A stretch of 49,731 nucleotides of DNA from an uncultured Candidatus Berkelbacteria bacterium (GTDB lineage Bacteria > Patescibacteriota > UBA1384 > XYA2-FULL-43-10 > CAINNR01), in assembly GCA_903851235.1 (NCBI GenBank), contig CAINNR010000035.1, forward strand, positions 1 to 49,731. Direction: 5' to 3'. A program made the translations under genes and the position numbers. Each line of letters begins with the position of its first letter. The first letter of the stretch is position 1. This document shows positions 26,623 to 36,794 of the stretch, one piece after another. The notes under the pieces were generated by a model. That model was not told the origin of the DNA. It worked only from the letters and a program-made list of their open reading frames with translations, and did no database searches.

Positions 26623-29262
26623 ATGACCCGAGAAACCAAGGGAATTGAATTTGAATTTTCGCAGCCGATTAGTCGAGAGCCTGTTAATCGGGATATTGTT
26701 GATGCCGAGAGTCGACTGGATAGCGTACTCAGTCAGAATCGGGACGCGCGATTAGATAGCGAAAATTATGAAGAATCGGCGAGAGCCTTAGAGGAAGTTA
26801 AGGCACTTAGGGAATGGCGAGACAGGAGCCATTCTTCAGATTTCTCGTCTTTTTATAGACTTTTTGAATCCGCTGGAACAATTCAACGATCGGCTACATC
26901 ACCGGAAGAATCTGAACTATTCAAGCAATCTCTATCTGATCGCTTGATGCCACAAGCTCAGGGATTGTCCCCCCGAGTTGCTGACCTTTATAAAGCAATC
27001 CTTTCCGAAATGGATGGCCGTGGATATTCTCCTCAGTTTGGAGAAACCCAGAAAAAGATTACTGAGCTTAGGGATGCGGGCGATCTTAATCTCTTGCTCG
27101 ATGGCAACGTTCCGTTTGCCGTTAAGGCCAATCGAATCCAGACTCGCTTGGAGGGTGATCTGCTCGGGCGTAGAGCGCTTGATCGGCGCGATCGAAGGAA
27201 AAAAGACGAGGAACGTGAGCCGGTTGATCAGCCGACAACTCCGCCCCCGGCACAAGATGAAAGTAAACCGCAAGATTATGAAACGAGTAAACCGAAAGAA
27301 GGCGAACCGCTTCCTGCTGTATGGACAATAGCTCCAGCTTACGGCGGATATTTCCGCCAACAGTCTTTTGATTCATGGGATCATCAGGCTAATATTTGGC
27401 GCCAGAGTGAATACCAATATTCCGAGGTACGACCAATTGTCCCCGATATAGAAGACCTAAAAACACAAAAAGGAATCTCCGCCAATCTGCCAGCCGGACA
27501 ATGGACACGGTTGCCTCTCCCGTATAATTATGCTTTGTCAACCGAGAATCTAGCCTGCGAAATCAAAATAGATCAAAACGGCGACCATATTGTTTTTTCT
27601 CAAAATGGCGGCCCTGTAAGTTTTGAAATTTTTGAGGGGAGCTCCAAGCGACCAATGCCGATTCCAGATAAGGTGCCACAATTCGTTTCGCAACTTGGGG
27701 AAGAAACTCTTACACGGCTTCGCGAAATTGTCGCCACTAAAAAAGGCAATCTCGCTAAGGCTCGCGCGGCTGCCGGCTGGACAATACGCCGACTGAAATA
27801 TCCGGAAACAGGTCATTTTGATCAGACTTATCAATCTTACATGGAGGAATTGCAGGCATCGGACTATATTGCGATGATTGATGAAAAAAGAGTGGCCGAC
27901 TGCAAAGTCGCCAACACATATTTTGCCTCCTTGTGTTCGACGCTCGGTATTCCCGTTCGCCATGTTGTCGGCCATATGGTCAAAGGAAAAGATGATGAGG
28001 GCAATTCGCGAATTACCAGCGGCACTGGCCATGCTTGGAGTGAAGTTTGGGACGAAACACAGTCAGAGTGGGTTCGGATTGACGCGACCCCGTCGGGTGA
28101 TCCTCAGTTAGACGAACAAGAAGAAAGCAGTGAGGCTGTTCCTGGAGATTATGGCGAGCAGGAAGCTGTCGGCCCGTCCGATGAGTATCTTGCTGAACTG
28201 GAAGAAAAATTAAGCGAATTAACTGAGAAACTGAGTTATTCTGACGAGGAAAGACAATTAGCTGAGGCAGCGGGGGTAGAATTATCGGAAGCCCGTCAAA
28301 TTGTCAAAGAAATTGCCGAAGCCGAAGATACTCGTCTGCCAAATGGCCAGCGAGTCGTTGATCTCTTGTCTCAGCTTTTTTCTTTGATTGTCGAAGCCAG
28401 ACGGACAGCAACTCCGGATTATACCGGCCCGCTACGCAAGAGAGAAGGCGGAGAGGAAATTGATGATATAGTGGCTCATAGAATCGGCACAAAAGCCGGA
28501 GAAATTGATCCGCGCAGTCGGCAAAAACCATTTGAGAGACAAACGGATGAACAAGTTTTTGGAGGTTTTGACTTATATCTCATTGGCGATAAATCAGGTT
28601 CAATGTCGCAAACAGTCGACGGCGAAGCCAAGTGGAAAATTCAACGACGGGCGGAATATCTGATCTTTTCAGCATTGAATCGGTTTGATCAAAATATTCA
28701 GCGAGCCAATTTAAGATCTGATCATGGGTTATCGGTTCGATCCCAAGGCATTTCGTTTAGAAATTCCGACGAAATTGATGAAGACCGCCCTCTTTCAAAC
28801 ACTTTCACTGCTTCCGATAAAGTTAAGCTTTGGCGAAGTCTGGGCAATCAGGGTAGTGGAAATGGCGATGTGGCAGCTTTGTCGCACGTTCTTGGACAAA
28901 TCAAAGCTGAACGAGAAGAAACAGAGGAACAGCACAAAATCGATGACCGTCTTCGAATTGTCATTTCCTGTTCTGACGGGTACCCGGACAACCCACCTGC
29001 GGTTCAAAACCTCGCCGGACAACTTGGCCAGCTGAATGCCGTTGTTGTCGGACTTGGATTAACTGAAACAGCTGCCGCAGTTCCTACAATTTTCGCCACC
29101 GAAACAAGCCGAGGAGAGGTGGTCAAAGACATCAACCATTTACCGGCGGTTGTCGCCAAAAACGTCATTTTAGAAGCAACGCGACTTTTTCCTGAAAAAA
29201 GTAAAAAGTCGGTCGATAAAATAGTTGCTTCAATTCTTGATAAGTTTAAGTTATTAAATTAA
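26623..29262 (+). CDS. transglutaminase-like + von Willebrand A (vWA) protein
   Basis: 879 residues. Helical N-terminus, a Pro-rich linker (about 190-230), a transglutaminase-like domain with Cys427 (VADCKVAN), His470 (GTGHAWSEVW) and Asp487 (RIDATP) forming a complete triad, a coiled coil (about 520-600), and a C-terminal vWA domain with MIDAS Asp656-x-Ser658-x-Ser660 (DKSGSMS) and SDGYPD. vWA proteins pair with MoxR ATPases as metal-dependent adaptors. The MoxR gene follows 9 bp later. The triad suggests protease or cross-linking activity. No membrane segment or signal peptide is seen. Confidence 0.85.
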   Translation: MTRETKGIEFEFSQPISREPVNRDIVDAESRLDSVLSQNRDARLDSENYEESARALEEVKALREWRDRSHSSDFSSFYRLFESAGTIQRSATSPEESELFKQSLSDRLMPQAQGLSPRVADLYKAILSEMDGRGYSPQFGETQKKITELRDAGDLNLLLDGNVPFAVKANRIQTRLEGDLLGRRALDRRDRRKKDEEREPVDQPTTPPPAQDESKPQDYETSKPKEGEPLPAVWTIAPAYGGYFRQQSFDSWDHQANIWRQSEYQYSEVRPIVPDIEDLKTQKGISANLPAGQWTRLPLPYNYALSTENLACEIKIDQNGDHIVFSQNGGPVSFEIFEGSSKRPMPIPDKVPQFVSQLGEETLTRLREIVATKKGNLAKARAAAGWTIRRLKYPETGHFDQTYQSYMEELQASDYIAMIDEKRVADCKVANTYFASLCSTLGIPVRHVVGHMVKGKDDEGNSRITSGTGHAWSEVWDETQSEWVRIDATPSGDPQLDEQEESSEAVPGDYGEQEAVGPSDEYLAELEEKLSELTEKLSYSDEERQLAEAAGVELSEARQIVKEIAEAEDTRLPNGQRVVDLLSQLFSLIVEARRTATPDYTGPLRKREGGEEIDDIVAHRIGTKAGEIDPRSRQKPFERQTDEQVFGGFDLYLIGDKSGSMSQTVDGEAKWKIQRRAEYLIFSALNRFDQNIQRANLRSDHGLSVRSQGISFRNSDEIDEDRPLSNTFTASDKVKLWRSLGNQGSGNGDVAALSHVLGQIKAEREETEEQHKIDDRLRIVISCSDGYPDNPPAVQNLAGQLGQLNAVVVGLGLTETAAAVPTIFATETSRGEVVKDINHLPAVVAKNVILEATRLFPEKSKKSVDKIVASILDKFKLLN

Positions 29263-29271
29263 GATAAATAT

Positions 29272-32200
29272 ATGGAAACTGAAGAAAAACAATACGCTCC
29301 TCAGCCAGAGCTCGATGAGAATGGCTCGGAGAAGATAAGAGCCGAACAACCCCAAAGAGAGCGCCTGATGAGACGCTATGTTGAAGGTCGCATAATTGCT
29401 CTAGCCCCCGACACTGAAACCGAGGATCTCTCTGATGAATTCCAAGGTCTTTCAACAGCTGAAAAGTCTAATCTTCTTTATGAAAAACTGATGGCCCGAT
29501 GGAATACTCTGCAAGAAATTCAACAAGCCGAAAAATCTGGTGAAACGGTTGCACAACTCGATCCATATTTGATCGCTGAAATTAAAACTCTCTGGGAAGA
29601 TGAAGCCACAGCCGATCTTTTTTGCCAGCGTTTTGCCGAAGCTCGCGTAGATGCCAAACTTTTCAGGTTGTCCGAACTCGGAAGTCATTATCAAAAATTA
29701 AATGCGGCAATCGATTCAAAAAAAGAAGAATACAAAGAATTGTCCAAAGCACTTTTCACTAATGCTTTTAGTCGCCCGGATAATCTATCAGCCGCCCGTG
29801 GCAAGGTTCGACGATTGGCAAGAGAATTGATCCATATAAGAGATGAACGTCAGAAAATTACTTCACTGGAAGATTTGCCGCCAATCCCCGAAAACACAGA
29901 TATTGCCGCTTCGCTTCATTATGAGACTTTAAAAAAATATAAGGAACAAATTGACCAAGGGTTCTGTTGGCTCCCATATTTTGAAAATCTACAGGCAGAT
30001 ATAGAGCGACAGCTGGAAAATAGCCGGTGGCCAATCCTAACTGGAGAAGGTGGCACAGGCAAATCACAACTAGCTGATGCTGCCACTCTCGATTTAACCG
30101 GAAAAACTCCGACAAAATTGCCTTGTCTCGAATCCACTGGCGAGAAAGACATTATTGGCACTCAAGAATTAGACGAGCAAGGGAGTTTTATGTCATATGG
30201 TGTGGCTATGAGGGCAATTTCCGGATTTTCGGACTCACAACACAAAGTGTCCAACCCAGATGGTCCATTTGTGCGTCTTGATGAATTTCTTCGCCTCTCT
30301 TCACGACCGTTTGGAATCTTTAAAGAGTTAAAACAGCTTCGTCCTGGTGAAAAATATCATGGAGAAACAGTTCCGCCCGATTTTAGACTTATTGGTACAA
30401 CTAATCCTGCATCACCCAGATATCCCGCGTGTAATGATATTGACCCGGCTTTGGCAAGAGAATTCAGTTTTATCGATGTCGACTATCCACCGATGACTTC
30501 AGAAGATCCTCAACTATACGAGTTTATGCTGGCGGCGGCGATCGACGAGAATGGGCACATCGCCTTACCGGAAAATGAGGTTGCCCCAAGTTACGACACA
30601 GATCAAACTAGAGCTGGAGAAAAGCTGCTAGATGGAAGGGAAATTGTCGAGCAGTTAAAACTTAATCCCGACCAAACAGCAAGAGAGCATGGCACTCTAT
30701 ACCGACTTGCTTTTGCAGTGCGTGCTGTTCAAGATGCTTTTTCAAATCATTACAAAGTCGAGAAACCTGATCATTTGTTGCACTATTCACTGAATAGCAA
30801 TAATCTGGTTCAGATAAGCCCCTCTGGTCATGAACCTTTGACGCTGGTAGAGACGTTGATTACTCTTGAAGATGTGCGGCATTGGGTTGAAGATTTTTTT
30901 CATCGGATGGAAAAGGATACAGCGTCATTCCATGTTGAAAGTTTTTCAGAGTGGATAGCATCCAAATTGCAAAATCATATTTCAATTCAAAGAAATAGCG
31001 AAGATCAAGCAAAGCTCACCGCTCTCTTCGATCATTTTCATCTTTTAGATGGAGCCGCAAATTTACGAGAAGGAAAGCCGTTGACTCCACGAGAAATCGG
31101 CTATCTCTCGCCTCGAGTCCCGCGGCCACTACATTTAAAGCACCCCGAGCCAAAGTCAGAAGAGGGTGAAACCGAAGAGACTGTGCCCGAGCCAACTCCT
31201 GAAACAGAACTTTACAGCACAACTGAATTGACCCTGGAGGATGGCTCAAAAGTTCTGATTCATGAAGCGAATATTCCAGTTATAGATAAAAATACCCGGA
31301 CAGTTCAACTTTACCCCGGCAGTGTTTTCAATTTATCAGCAGATCGAGTTTGTTTTAAAGGTATCGTTGACAGCTCTGATCCAAGACCTGAATATCACGG
31401 CAAGCCGGTAATAGAAACCGACGTCGCCTCTGGCGGTGGCCTTCATCGCATCGTTGAACTTGGCGAAATTGCTGAAAACGGCGAGGATTTCTGGAGCTTA
31501 GAAATACTGACTACCGAAGAAATAGAAAGACAACTAGGAGACTGGAAAGCCGTCTACGAGAAGCTAGACCTCGCAGGATTTACTCTCCCATCGAAAGAAG
31601 AGCTAATGGCCTATCTTTCTGATAATCCCGAATTCATTGAGCTTTTAAAAACTAAAGAGCAACAAGGTTTTACTAAAATGGTCATAGCACCCCTAGAGCT
31701 GAAGCCCCTGATTGACAAGTTGAATGAGCAAGTCATGACTCAAGGTGGAACAGCGACATATCTCTCCGAGACTTGGGCTGGAGGCTCCAGCAAGGGTGGA
31801 TTGCTCACTGATGAATCTAAAATTCAATATCTCGCTACTATGTCCAAGGATGCAGCAGGAAATGATGCGATCACAGGTGGCCAGACAATGGCACAGATGA
31901 AAGCCAGCCCGGAATCTTTTGGGATTTTGAATGGCTGTCTGGTGTCTTTTGTTAAGGAAAGACAAAATCTTCTAAAAAGCGGCGATTCTGACGAAATTGA
32001 TTCGACCGGGCGTAAAGAAATTAAGGGCGGGTTAACTCCACGAGCGTATCTCGAAACCTATTTTTCCGACAAAGATCCGCACTATCAAGGCGAAGATGCG
32101 ATGTTACCACAAGAGTGGCTGGCTCTTTTTGCGGATGATTTATATCAAAAATATGTGAAAGATAACAGAGCGATGCCCACGGGTAGCCCAGTTACTGATT

Positions 32201-32379
32201 TACTCGATGCCCAGACAGCCACATGGTTCACTTCTACCCATCTTCCGGGGCGCGAGATTCTGCCCTATGCCTTTTGGAGTTCGGACTATCGGCGGCTGTA
32301 CTTCCACGGCTGCAGGCCGGACGATGCCAACGGCTATCTGGCTCCGCGTCCCTCGGTGAGAAAAGCTATTAAAACTTGA
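29272..32379 (+). CDS. MoxR-type AAA+ ATPase with DGR-diversified C-terminus (variable protein)
   Basis: 1,035 residues. A helical N-terminus (1-220) precedes a MoxR AAA+ core: Walker A GEGGTGKS (258-265), Walker B FVRLDE (Asp337-Glu338), sensor 1 GTTNP (Asn378), and LAREF as arginine finger region. An acidic Pro/Glu linker (about 630-660) leads to a C-terminal domain resembling CPR DGR targets (about 770-1035), probably of C-type-lectin/formylglycine-enzyme fold. Residues 993-1030 are the variable repeat and diversification reaches 12 positions. It probably remodels or signals through the upstream vWA protein after its tail binds a ligand. Confidence 0.9.
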   Translation: METEEKQYAPQPELDENGSEKIRAEQPQRERLMRRYVEGRIIALAPDTETEDLSDEFQGLSTAEKSNLLYEKLMARWNTLQEIQQAEKSGETVAQLDPYLIAEIKTLWEDEATADLFCQRFAEARVDAKLFRLSELGSHYQKLNAAIDSKKEEYKELSKALFTNAFSRPDNLSAARGKVRRLARELIHIRDERQKITSLEDLPPIPENTDIAASLHYETLKKYKEQIDQGFCWLPYFENLQADIERQLENSRWPILTGEGGTGKSQLADAATLDLTGKTPTKLPCLESTGEKDIIGTQELDEQGSFMSYGVAMRAISGFSDSQHKVSNPDGPFVRLDEFLRLSSRPFGIFKELKQLRPGEKYHGETVPPDFRLIGTTNPASPRYPACNDIDPALAREFSFIDVDYPPMTSEDPQLYEFMLAAAIDENGHIALPENEVAPSYDTDQTRAGEKLLDGREIVEQLKLNPDQTAREHGTLYRLAFAVRAVQDAFSNHYKVEKPDHLLHYSLNSNNLVQISPSGHEPLTLVETLITLEDVRHWVEDFFHRMEKDTASFHVESFSEWIASKLQNHISIQRNSEDQAKLTALFDHFHLLDGAANLREGKPLTPREIGYLSPRVPRPLHLKHPEPKSEEGETEETVPEPTPETELYSTTELTLEDGSKVLIHEANIPVIDKNTRTVQLYPGSVFNLSADRVCFKGIVDSSDPRPEYHGKPVIETDVASGGGLHRIVELGEIAENGEDFWSLEILTTEEIERQLGDWKAVYEKLDLAGFTLPSKEELMAYLSDNPEFIELLKTKEQQGFTKMVIAPLELKPLIDKLNEQVMTQGGTATYLSETWAGGSSKGGLLTDESKIQYLATMSKDAAGNDAITGGQTMAQMKASPESFGILNGCLVSFVKERQNLLKSGDSDEIDSTGRKEIKGGLTPRAYLETYFSDKDPHYQGEDAMLPQEWLALFADDLYQKYVKDNRAMPTGSPVTDLLDAQTATWFTSTHLPGREILPYAFWSSDYRRLYFHGCRPDDANGYLAPRPSVRKAIKT
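32247..32360 (+). repeat. DGR variable repeat (VR)
   Basis: 114 bp at the 3' end of the MoxR gene, matching the template at 32711-32824 without gaps. Fifteen differences exist, all at positions that are A in the template (7 A-to-T, 7 A-to-G, 1 A-to-C). They alter 12 residues between 996 and 1022. The last 29 bp, from TCTGGCTCCG onward, are identical and form the initiation-of-mutagenic-homology end. Confidence 0.97.
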
Positions 32380-32710
32380 TCTTTAAATTTCCTTTTGTTC
32401 TTTAACTTTATTTCTGGGGATTCCAAAGGGGTTTACCCCTTTGGGCTAAAAAAATTACGCGGCGAAAAGTTCACCCTATAGGCGGTTTACTGCTAGGTGG
32501 GGTCACCCGCTTCGAGGCGGGCTGCCGTTCTTCGGAAAGCATTAAATTACGGCCTGGAATCATCTTGATTTATTCAGCGTAAAGCAATCCGACAAAACAC
32601 ATTCTTCTCACGTTGAGTCCTGTTTATCTGCCCAAGGTGGATGTAAAAAGCAAACCAATGCAATCCTTGGGAATACGTTCCCGAGTATTTTCGGAAGAGC
32701 AGGATCATAA
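32380..32710 (+). other. non-coding leader between VR gene and TR
   Basis: About 330 bp without a convincing gene. Besides the hairpin at 32423 it holds small stems such as CCCGC...GCGGG near 32508-32522 and GGGAA...TTCCC near 32670-32683. It probably contains the promoter or 5' part of the template RNA, but no clear sigma70 boxes stand out. Confidence 0.45.
32423..32444 (+). other. hairpin downstream of VR, DGR cis element
   Basis: A perfect 9-bp stem CCAAAGGGG / CCCCTTTGG with a TTTA loop, 62 bp after VR. DGR target genes often carry a short hairpin or cruciform just after VR that aids retrohoming. No T-run follows on either strand, which argues against a terminator. Confidence 0.6.
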
Positions 32711-32824
32711 GGGGCGCGAGAATCTGCCCTATGCCAATTGGAATTCGGACAATCGACAGCTGAACTTCAACGACAACAGGCCGGACGATACCAACGACAA
32801 TCTGGCTCCGCGTCCCTCGGTGAG
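32711..32824 (+). repeat. DGR template repeat (TR)
   Basis: 114 bp, the invariant source copied by error-prone reverse transcription at A. It is rich in AAY-type codons when read in the VR frame (N-W-N-S-D-N-R-Q and N-F-N-D-N), the usual design that yields many residues but no stops. Thirty A residues are present; half differ in VR, while none of the 84 other bases does. A plus-strand ORF crossing it (32613-32930) is not a gene. Confidence 0.97.
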
Positions 32825-32829
32825 GGGTA

Positions 32830-33167
32830 TTAGATATTGCGTAAGGATTTTGACCAACCGCCCAGCATGCGGCCGACTTCTGCAAGTTTTGATTGCACTT
32901 GAAAGATTTTTGTTTCGTTGGCAAGTCTAAGCTCCAGAAGAAGACGAAATTTTAAAGTTGAAATTTCAAGATGACTGCTGGCGGAAATCAAAAAGGATGA
33001 TTTGAGTGGCTTGGGAGCATTCTTGGCCATGATGAGCTCCTGAAGTAGATCCAATACGCTATGCTCTAAGCTGGCCCCTAGCCCGTAACGCCAGTGCTTC
33101 TCAAGATGACCTGTAATCTCAACAGTCATTTTGTAAATTTCGTAAGTTAAATTAATGATCGGGAGCG

Positions 33168-33180
<13 letters not shown>
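32830..33180 (-). CDS. avd: DGR accessory protein Avd (four-helix bundle)
   Basis: 116 residues from ATG 33180. It is all helical, with a basic face and the family ending: LRLANETKIF then KLAEVGRMLGGWSKSL, preceded by HWRYGLGASLEHSVLDLL. Avd forms a pentameric barrel that binds the RT and template RNA and is needed for retrohoming. Here it lies on the strand opposite to RT, TR and VR. Its stop is 5 bp from TR, and its start overlaps the RT start by 13 bp. Confidence 0.85.
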
Positions 33181-34156
<976 letters not shown>

Positions 34157-34389
34157 ACTAAAAACGATGATATTTTATCGGTGTTATGTATGCTCCTGAT
34201 AGGAATTTGGCAAAACATTTTCTCACTAAAGGATCCAGTTTTTGTAATTCGTGGTGTTTCTTTGCGTCAAATTCAAGCTGTAAATTATCCAATTGTCCAT
34301 AGCATACCTGTGATTACATTGATATTTTGCAATTTTTGATTACTTTATTTAAACTGCTTATGGATATTTCGATAGTTTTTTGTTAGTAT

Positions 34390-34614
34390 ATGGACATAAT
34401 GAGCAACAATAACGAAACAACTCGGAAAAAATGGGGCGAAAAAATTCGGAAGGCTAGAGAGAAGGCTCGGCTTACCCAGGCAGATGTGGCTGAAAAAGCA
34501 GACATCAATGTTAGTTATTATGCTCAGATTGAAAGGGGCGAGGTTAATCTTTCGATCGATAAGCTTCAAGGAATCGCAAAAGTGCTAAAGATTAAATCCT
34601 TAGAGATTATATAG
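34390..34614 (+). CDS. XRE-family HTH regulator
   Basis: 74 residues from ATG 34390 or 34399. The HTH is clear: KIRKAREKARLTQADVAEKA, then NVSYYAQIERGEVNLSIDKL, followed by a short helix. Such small Cro/CI-like proteins repress transcription in plasmid, phage or DGR islands. It lies 233 bp after the RT gene, probably the last gene of the island, and its target is unknown. Confidence 0.9.
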   Translation: MDIMSNNNETTRKKWGEKIRKAREKARLTQADVAEKADINVSYYAQIERGEVNLSIDKLQGIAKVLKIKSLEII

Positions 34615-34753
34615 AGTAATCAGGACTTTCGTTCTCTTCGAAAGCCTGCCTTAACTGGTCAAGCCAGGCTAAAAGGTGTTCGAAGGGAAGTGCATCCAGT
34701 CCGCCAAGATAGGATATTAGGCAGAATTTAAACAATCAATTTAGGTAAAAAAT

Positions 34754-35419
34754 ATGAAAAAACTGATTGTATTTGATTGGAATGGCACCTTACTTTCAGA
34801 TACACAAGCTTGTTTTGAGGCAGACAATACAGTTATAAAGTATTTTGGCGGTCAGCCAATAAATTTGCAGACATACAAAGATACGATTATTATACCGGCA
34901 ATAGATTTTTATTCTCAACACGGTTGTGACCGAAAAGAAATGGAGGAAAATATTCAGAGGGTTGGAGAAGTTTTTCATTCATTTTATGAACCGAGAGCTG
35001 CTAAATGTCGTACTAGGCGGGGAGTACAAAAATTATTGACCTGGCTTAAATATCATTCGGTAATCTCGATAATCCTCAGCAATCATACGATAACAGGGAT
35101 TAACAATCAGCTTGTCAGACTCGGAATTAATGATTACATCTCAGAGGTGTTGGCAAATGCATCGAGTAATTATTCATTTATAGGTCGCAACAAAAAAGAA
35201 AAATTAGAAATTTTTGTCAACAAGCGCGGGTATAAGCCGAAAGACATTCTTATTATCGGTGATTCACCAGAAGAAACTGAAATAGGAAAAACGCTCGGGA
35301 TTGAAACCGTGGCGATAACAGGTGGTTATTATTCAGAAGCTAGACTTAAAACGGCAAAACCAGATCATTTAATAAGTAACATGTCGGAATTGCAAGAGAT
35401 CATTTTACGGCAAAATTGA
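34754..35419 (+). CDS. HAD-superfamily phosphatase
   Basis: 221 residues. Motif I is IVFDWNGTLLSD with the nucleophile Asp and acid Asp-like position changed to Asn (D-W-N instead of D-x-D), motif II is ILSNHT, and motif IV is ILIIGDSPEETEIG. It resembles phosphoglycolate-phosphatase-like enzymes, but the substituted second Asp makes catalysis uncertain. The next gene starts about 40 bp downstream. Confidence 0.85.
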   Translation: MKKLIVFDWNGTLLSDTQACFEADNTVIKYFGGQPINLQTYKDTIIIPAIDFYSQHGCDRKEMEENIQRVGEVFHSFYEPRAAKCRTRRGVQKLLTWLKYHSVISIILSNHTITGINNQLVRLGINDYISEVLANASSNYSFIGRNKKEKLEIFVNKRGYKPKDILIIGDSPEETEIGKTLGIETVAITGGYYSEARLKTAKPDHLISNMSELQEIILRQN

Positions 35420-35457
35420 GAAGTTCTAATCCCATGGCGTCCCACCAAAAGGAAAAA

Positions 35458-36000
35458 ATGAAAATAGAAACAGAGAGAACAATAATCCGCCTGCCCAAAG
35501 ATGAAGATTTCAATTTTATAAAAAATCTCTGGCTTGATGGCGAAGTAATGAAATATGTCGGCTTTCCAAAAGGATTGAAAGTGCCAGATGAGGAGATTAA
35601 TCTTTGGTTAGACAACGAAAATCCGAAGCGTATCCGTCTGGTAGTTGAAGAAAAATCGTCTGGCCAACTAATTGCTGAAACCGGCTGGCAGAGAGATGGG
35701 GAATTTCCTTATGCAAACGGCCGAAAATCGGCAAGTTTGGAGATTAAAATAGCCAAACCGTTTTGGGGACAGGGTTTTGGTACGGAGATTCTAAAAACCT
35801 TAATTGATTATATCTTCAAAAACACTGAGACTATAGTTGTTTTTGTCGATCCCAATATTGAAAATGTAGGTGCTAATAAACTTTATAAAAAACTAGGATT
35901 TAAGAGCATCGGCAAACCAATATCTTATATCAAGAATCTCCAGGTACCAATTAAAACACAATATTTCGAGTTAAAAAAAGAAGTTCGAAACGATAGATAA
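35458..36000 (+). CDS. GNAT-family acetyltransferase
   Basis: 180 residues from ATG 35458, preceded by AAAGGA at 5 bp. The N-terminus TERTIIRLPKDEDF and the acetyl-CoA loop EIKIAKPFWGQGFGTEILK are typical of RimJ/RimL-type GNAT enzymes, as is the late VGANKLYKKLGFKSIG. It probably acetylates an amine on a small molecule or protein. Paired with the HAD gene in an operon. Confidence 0.88.
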   Translation: MKIETERTIIRLPKDEDFNFIKNLWLDGEVMKYVGFPKGLKVPDEEINLWLDNENPKRIRLVVEEKSSGQLIAETGWQRDGEFPYANGRKSASLEIKIAKPFWGQGFGTEILKTLIDYIFKNTETIVVFVDPNIENVGANKLYKKLGFKSIGKPISYIKNLQVPIKTQYFELKKEVRNDR

Positions 36001-36060
36001 AACCCGAACGGTTTAGAGTGGTTAAAGGTCATAGCCCCAAGCATTCTGTAAAAAAATTAT

Positions 36061-36080
36061 CACCAAATTGGTGCATTTTT
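36061..36080 (+). terminator. short terminator after the acetyltransferase
   Basis: CACCA / TGGTG 5-bp stem (36061-36073), followed by a T-run at 36075-36080. It also reads into the sortase stop region on the other strand. Confidence 0.55.
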
Positions 36081-36685
36081 TATTCTCTGTCGGCGAAAAT
36101 CACCAGCCGGTCGGGATAACTTTTAGTGATTTTATTCCACTCGCCTTCACAGGTAATGAGATTTAAATGAGATTTTCCATCAGCCGAATAAAAAATGCTT
36201 GATGAATCGGCATCCGAGGCGAAACTTTTGATTTCGCGGACAATAAAGTTGATGGTTACACCTTTGTCATCGATAACAGTAATTTGATCACCGATTTTGA
36301 TATTATGCAAATTGTCGAAAACTGAGCCCTGACCAGTTTTCCAAGTCCCAAAATGTCCGGCAATGACGGCACTGCCAAATTCCCCCGGCCGAACCCCAAG
36401 TTTAAACCAAGCAGTAGTCGCCGGGCCACTTGGCGATTCCATGGCACCAGCCGAGGTCAACCCAACGTCTTCAACAACGGCATCGACTCTAATTACTGGA
36501 ATTTTCAATCGCAGAGGCAAACCAACAGTTGATTTTTGCTCGGATGAAGTTAAATTTTTTGCTAGCGTGATGCTATCGCTTCGAGTCAAATTTTTCGGAC
36601 GGCAAAAAAGCACCAGCAAATAAATTACCAGCACAATAACGACAACAATAAACAGGACTTGCCTTGAGAAAAATTTCATTTTCAT
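36080..36685 (-). CDS. class E-like sortase
   Basis: 201 residues: an N-terminal membrane anchor (about 10-27), then a sortase barrel with His111 (AGHFGTW), Cys179 (LITCEGEW) and Arg193 (PDRLVIFA), the full catalytic triad. Sortases join secreted proteins bearing a sorting motif to the cell surface or to each other. The IPVIRVDAVVEDVG opening is normal for the family. No substrate with an LPxTG-like motif was seen in this window. Confidence 0.92.
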   Translation of the reverse strand: MKMKFFSRQVLFIVVVIVLVIYLLVLFCRPKNLTRSDSITLAKNLTSSEQKSTVGLPLRLKIPVIRVDAVVEDVGLTSAGAMESPSGPATTAWFKLGVRPGEFGSAVIAGHFGTWKTGQGSVFDNLHNIKIGDQITVIDDKGVTINFIVREIKSFASDADSSSIFYSADGKSHLNLITCEGEWNKITKSYPDRLVIFADRE

Positions 36686-36737
36686 TTCAAATTTAAATAT
36701 ACCACGGTTAATAGTGAATAGCCAATTAATAATTTTA

Positions 36738-36771
36738 AACTAAAATCGGCCCGAGCGAGCCGATTTTAGTT
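36738..36771 (-). terminator. strong inverted repeat, terminator of the 66-aa gene
   Basis: A 13-bp stem AACTAAAATCGGC / GCCGATTTTAGTT (36738-36750, 36759-36771) with an 8-base loop. It stands between the small membrane gene and the sortase gene, both on the minus strand. Confidence 0.75.
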
Positions 36772-36794
36772 CTCTGCCTCGATAAACCGGTGAA

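Noticed and set aside
27476-27486. TCTCCGCCAA match to the tRNA-Ser 3' end as an att site
   Set aside because: It is within the coding sequence of the vWA protein, only 10 bp, with no T-arm sequence beside it.
32613-32930. A 105-codon plus-strand frame that includes the whole TR
   Set aside because: It follows the VR frame only because TR mirrors VR. It has no RBS, ends just past TR, and TR is known to work as RNA template.
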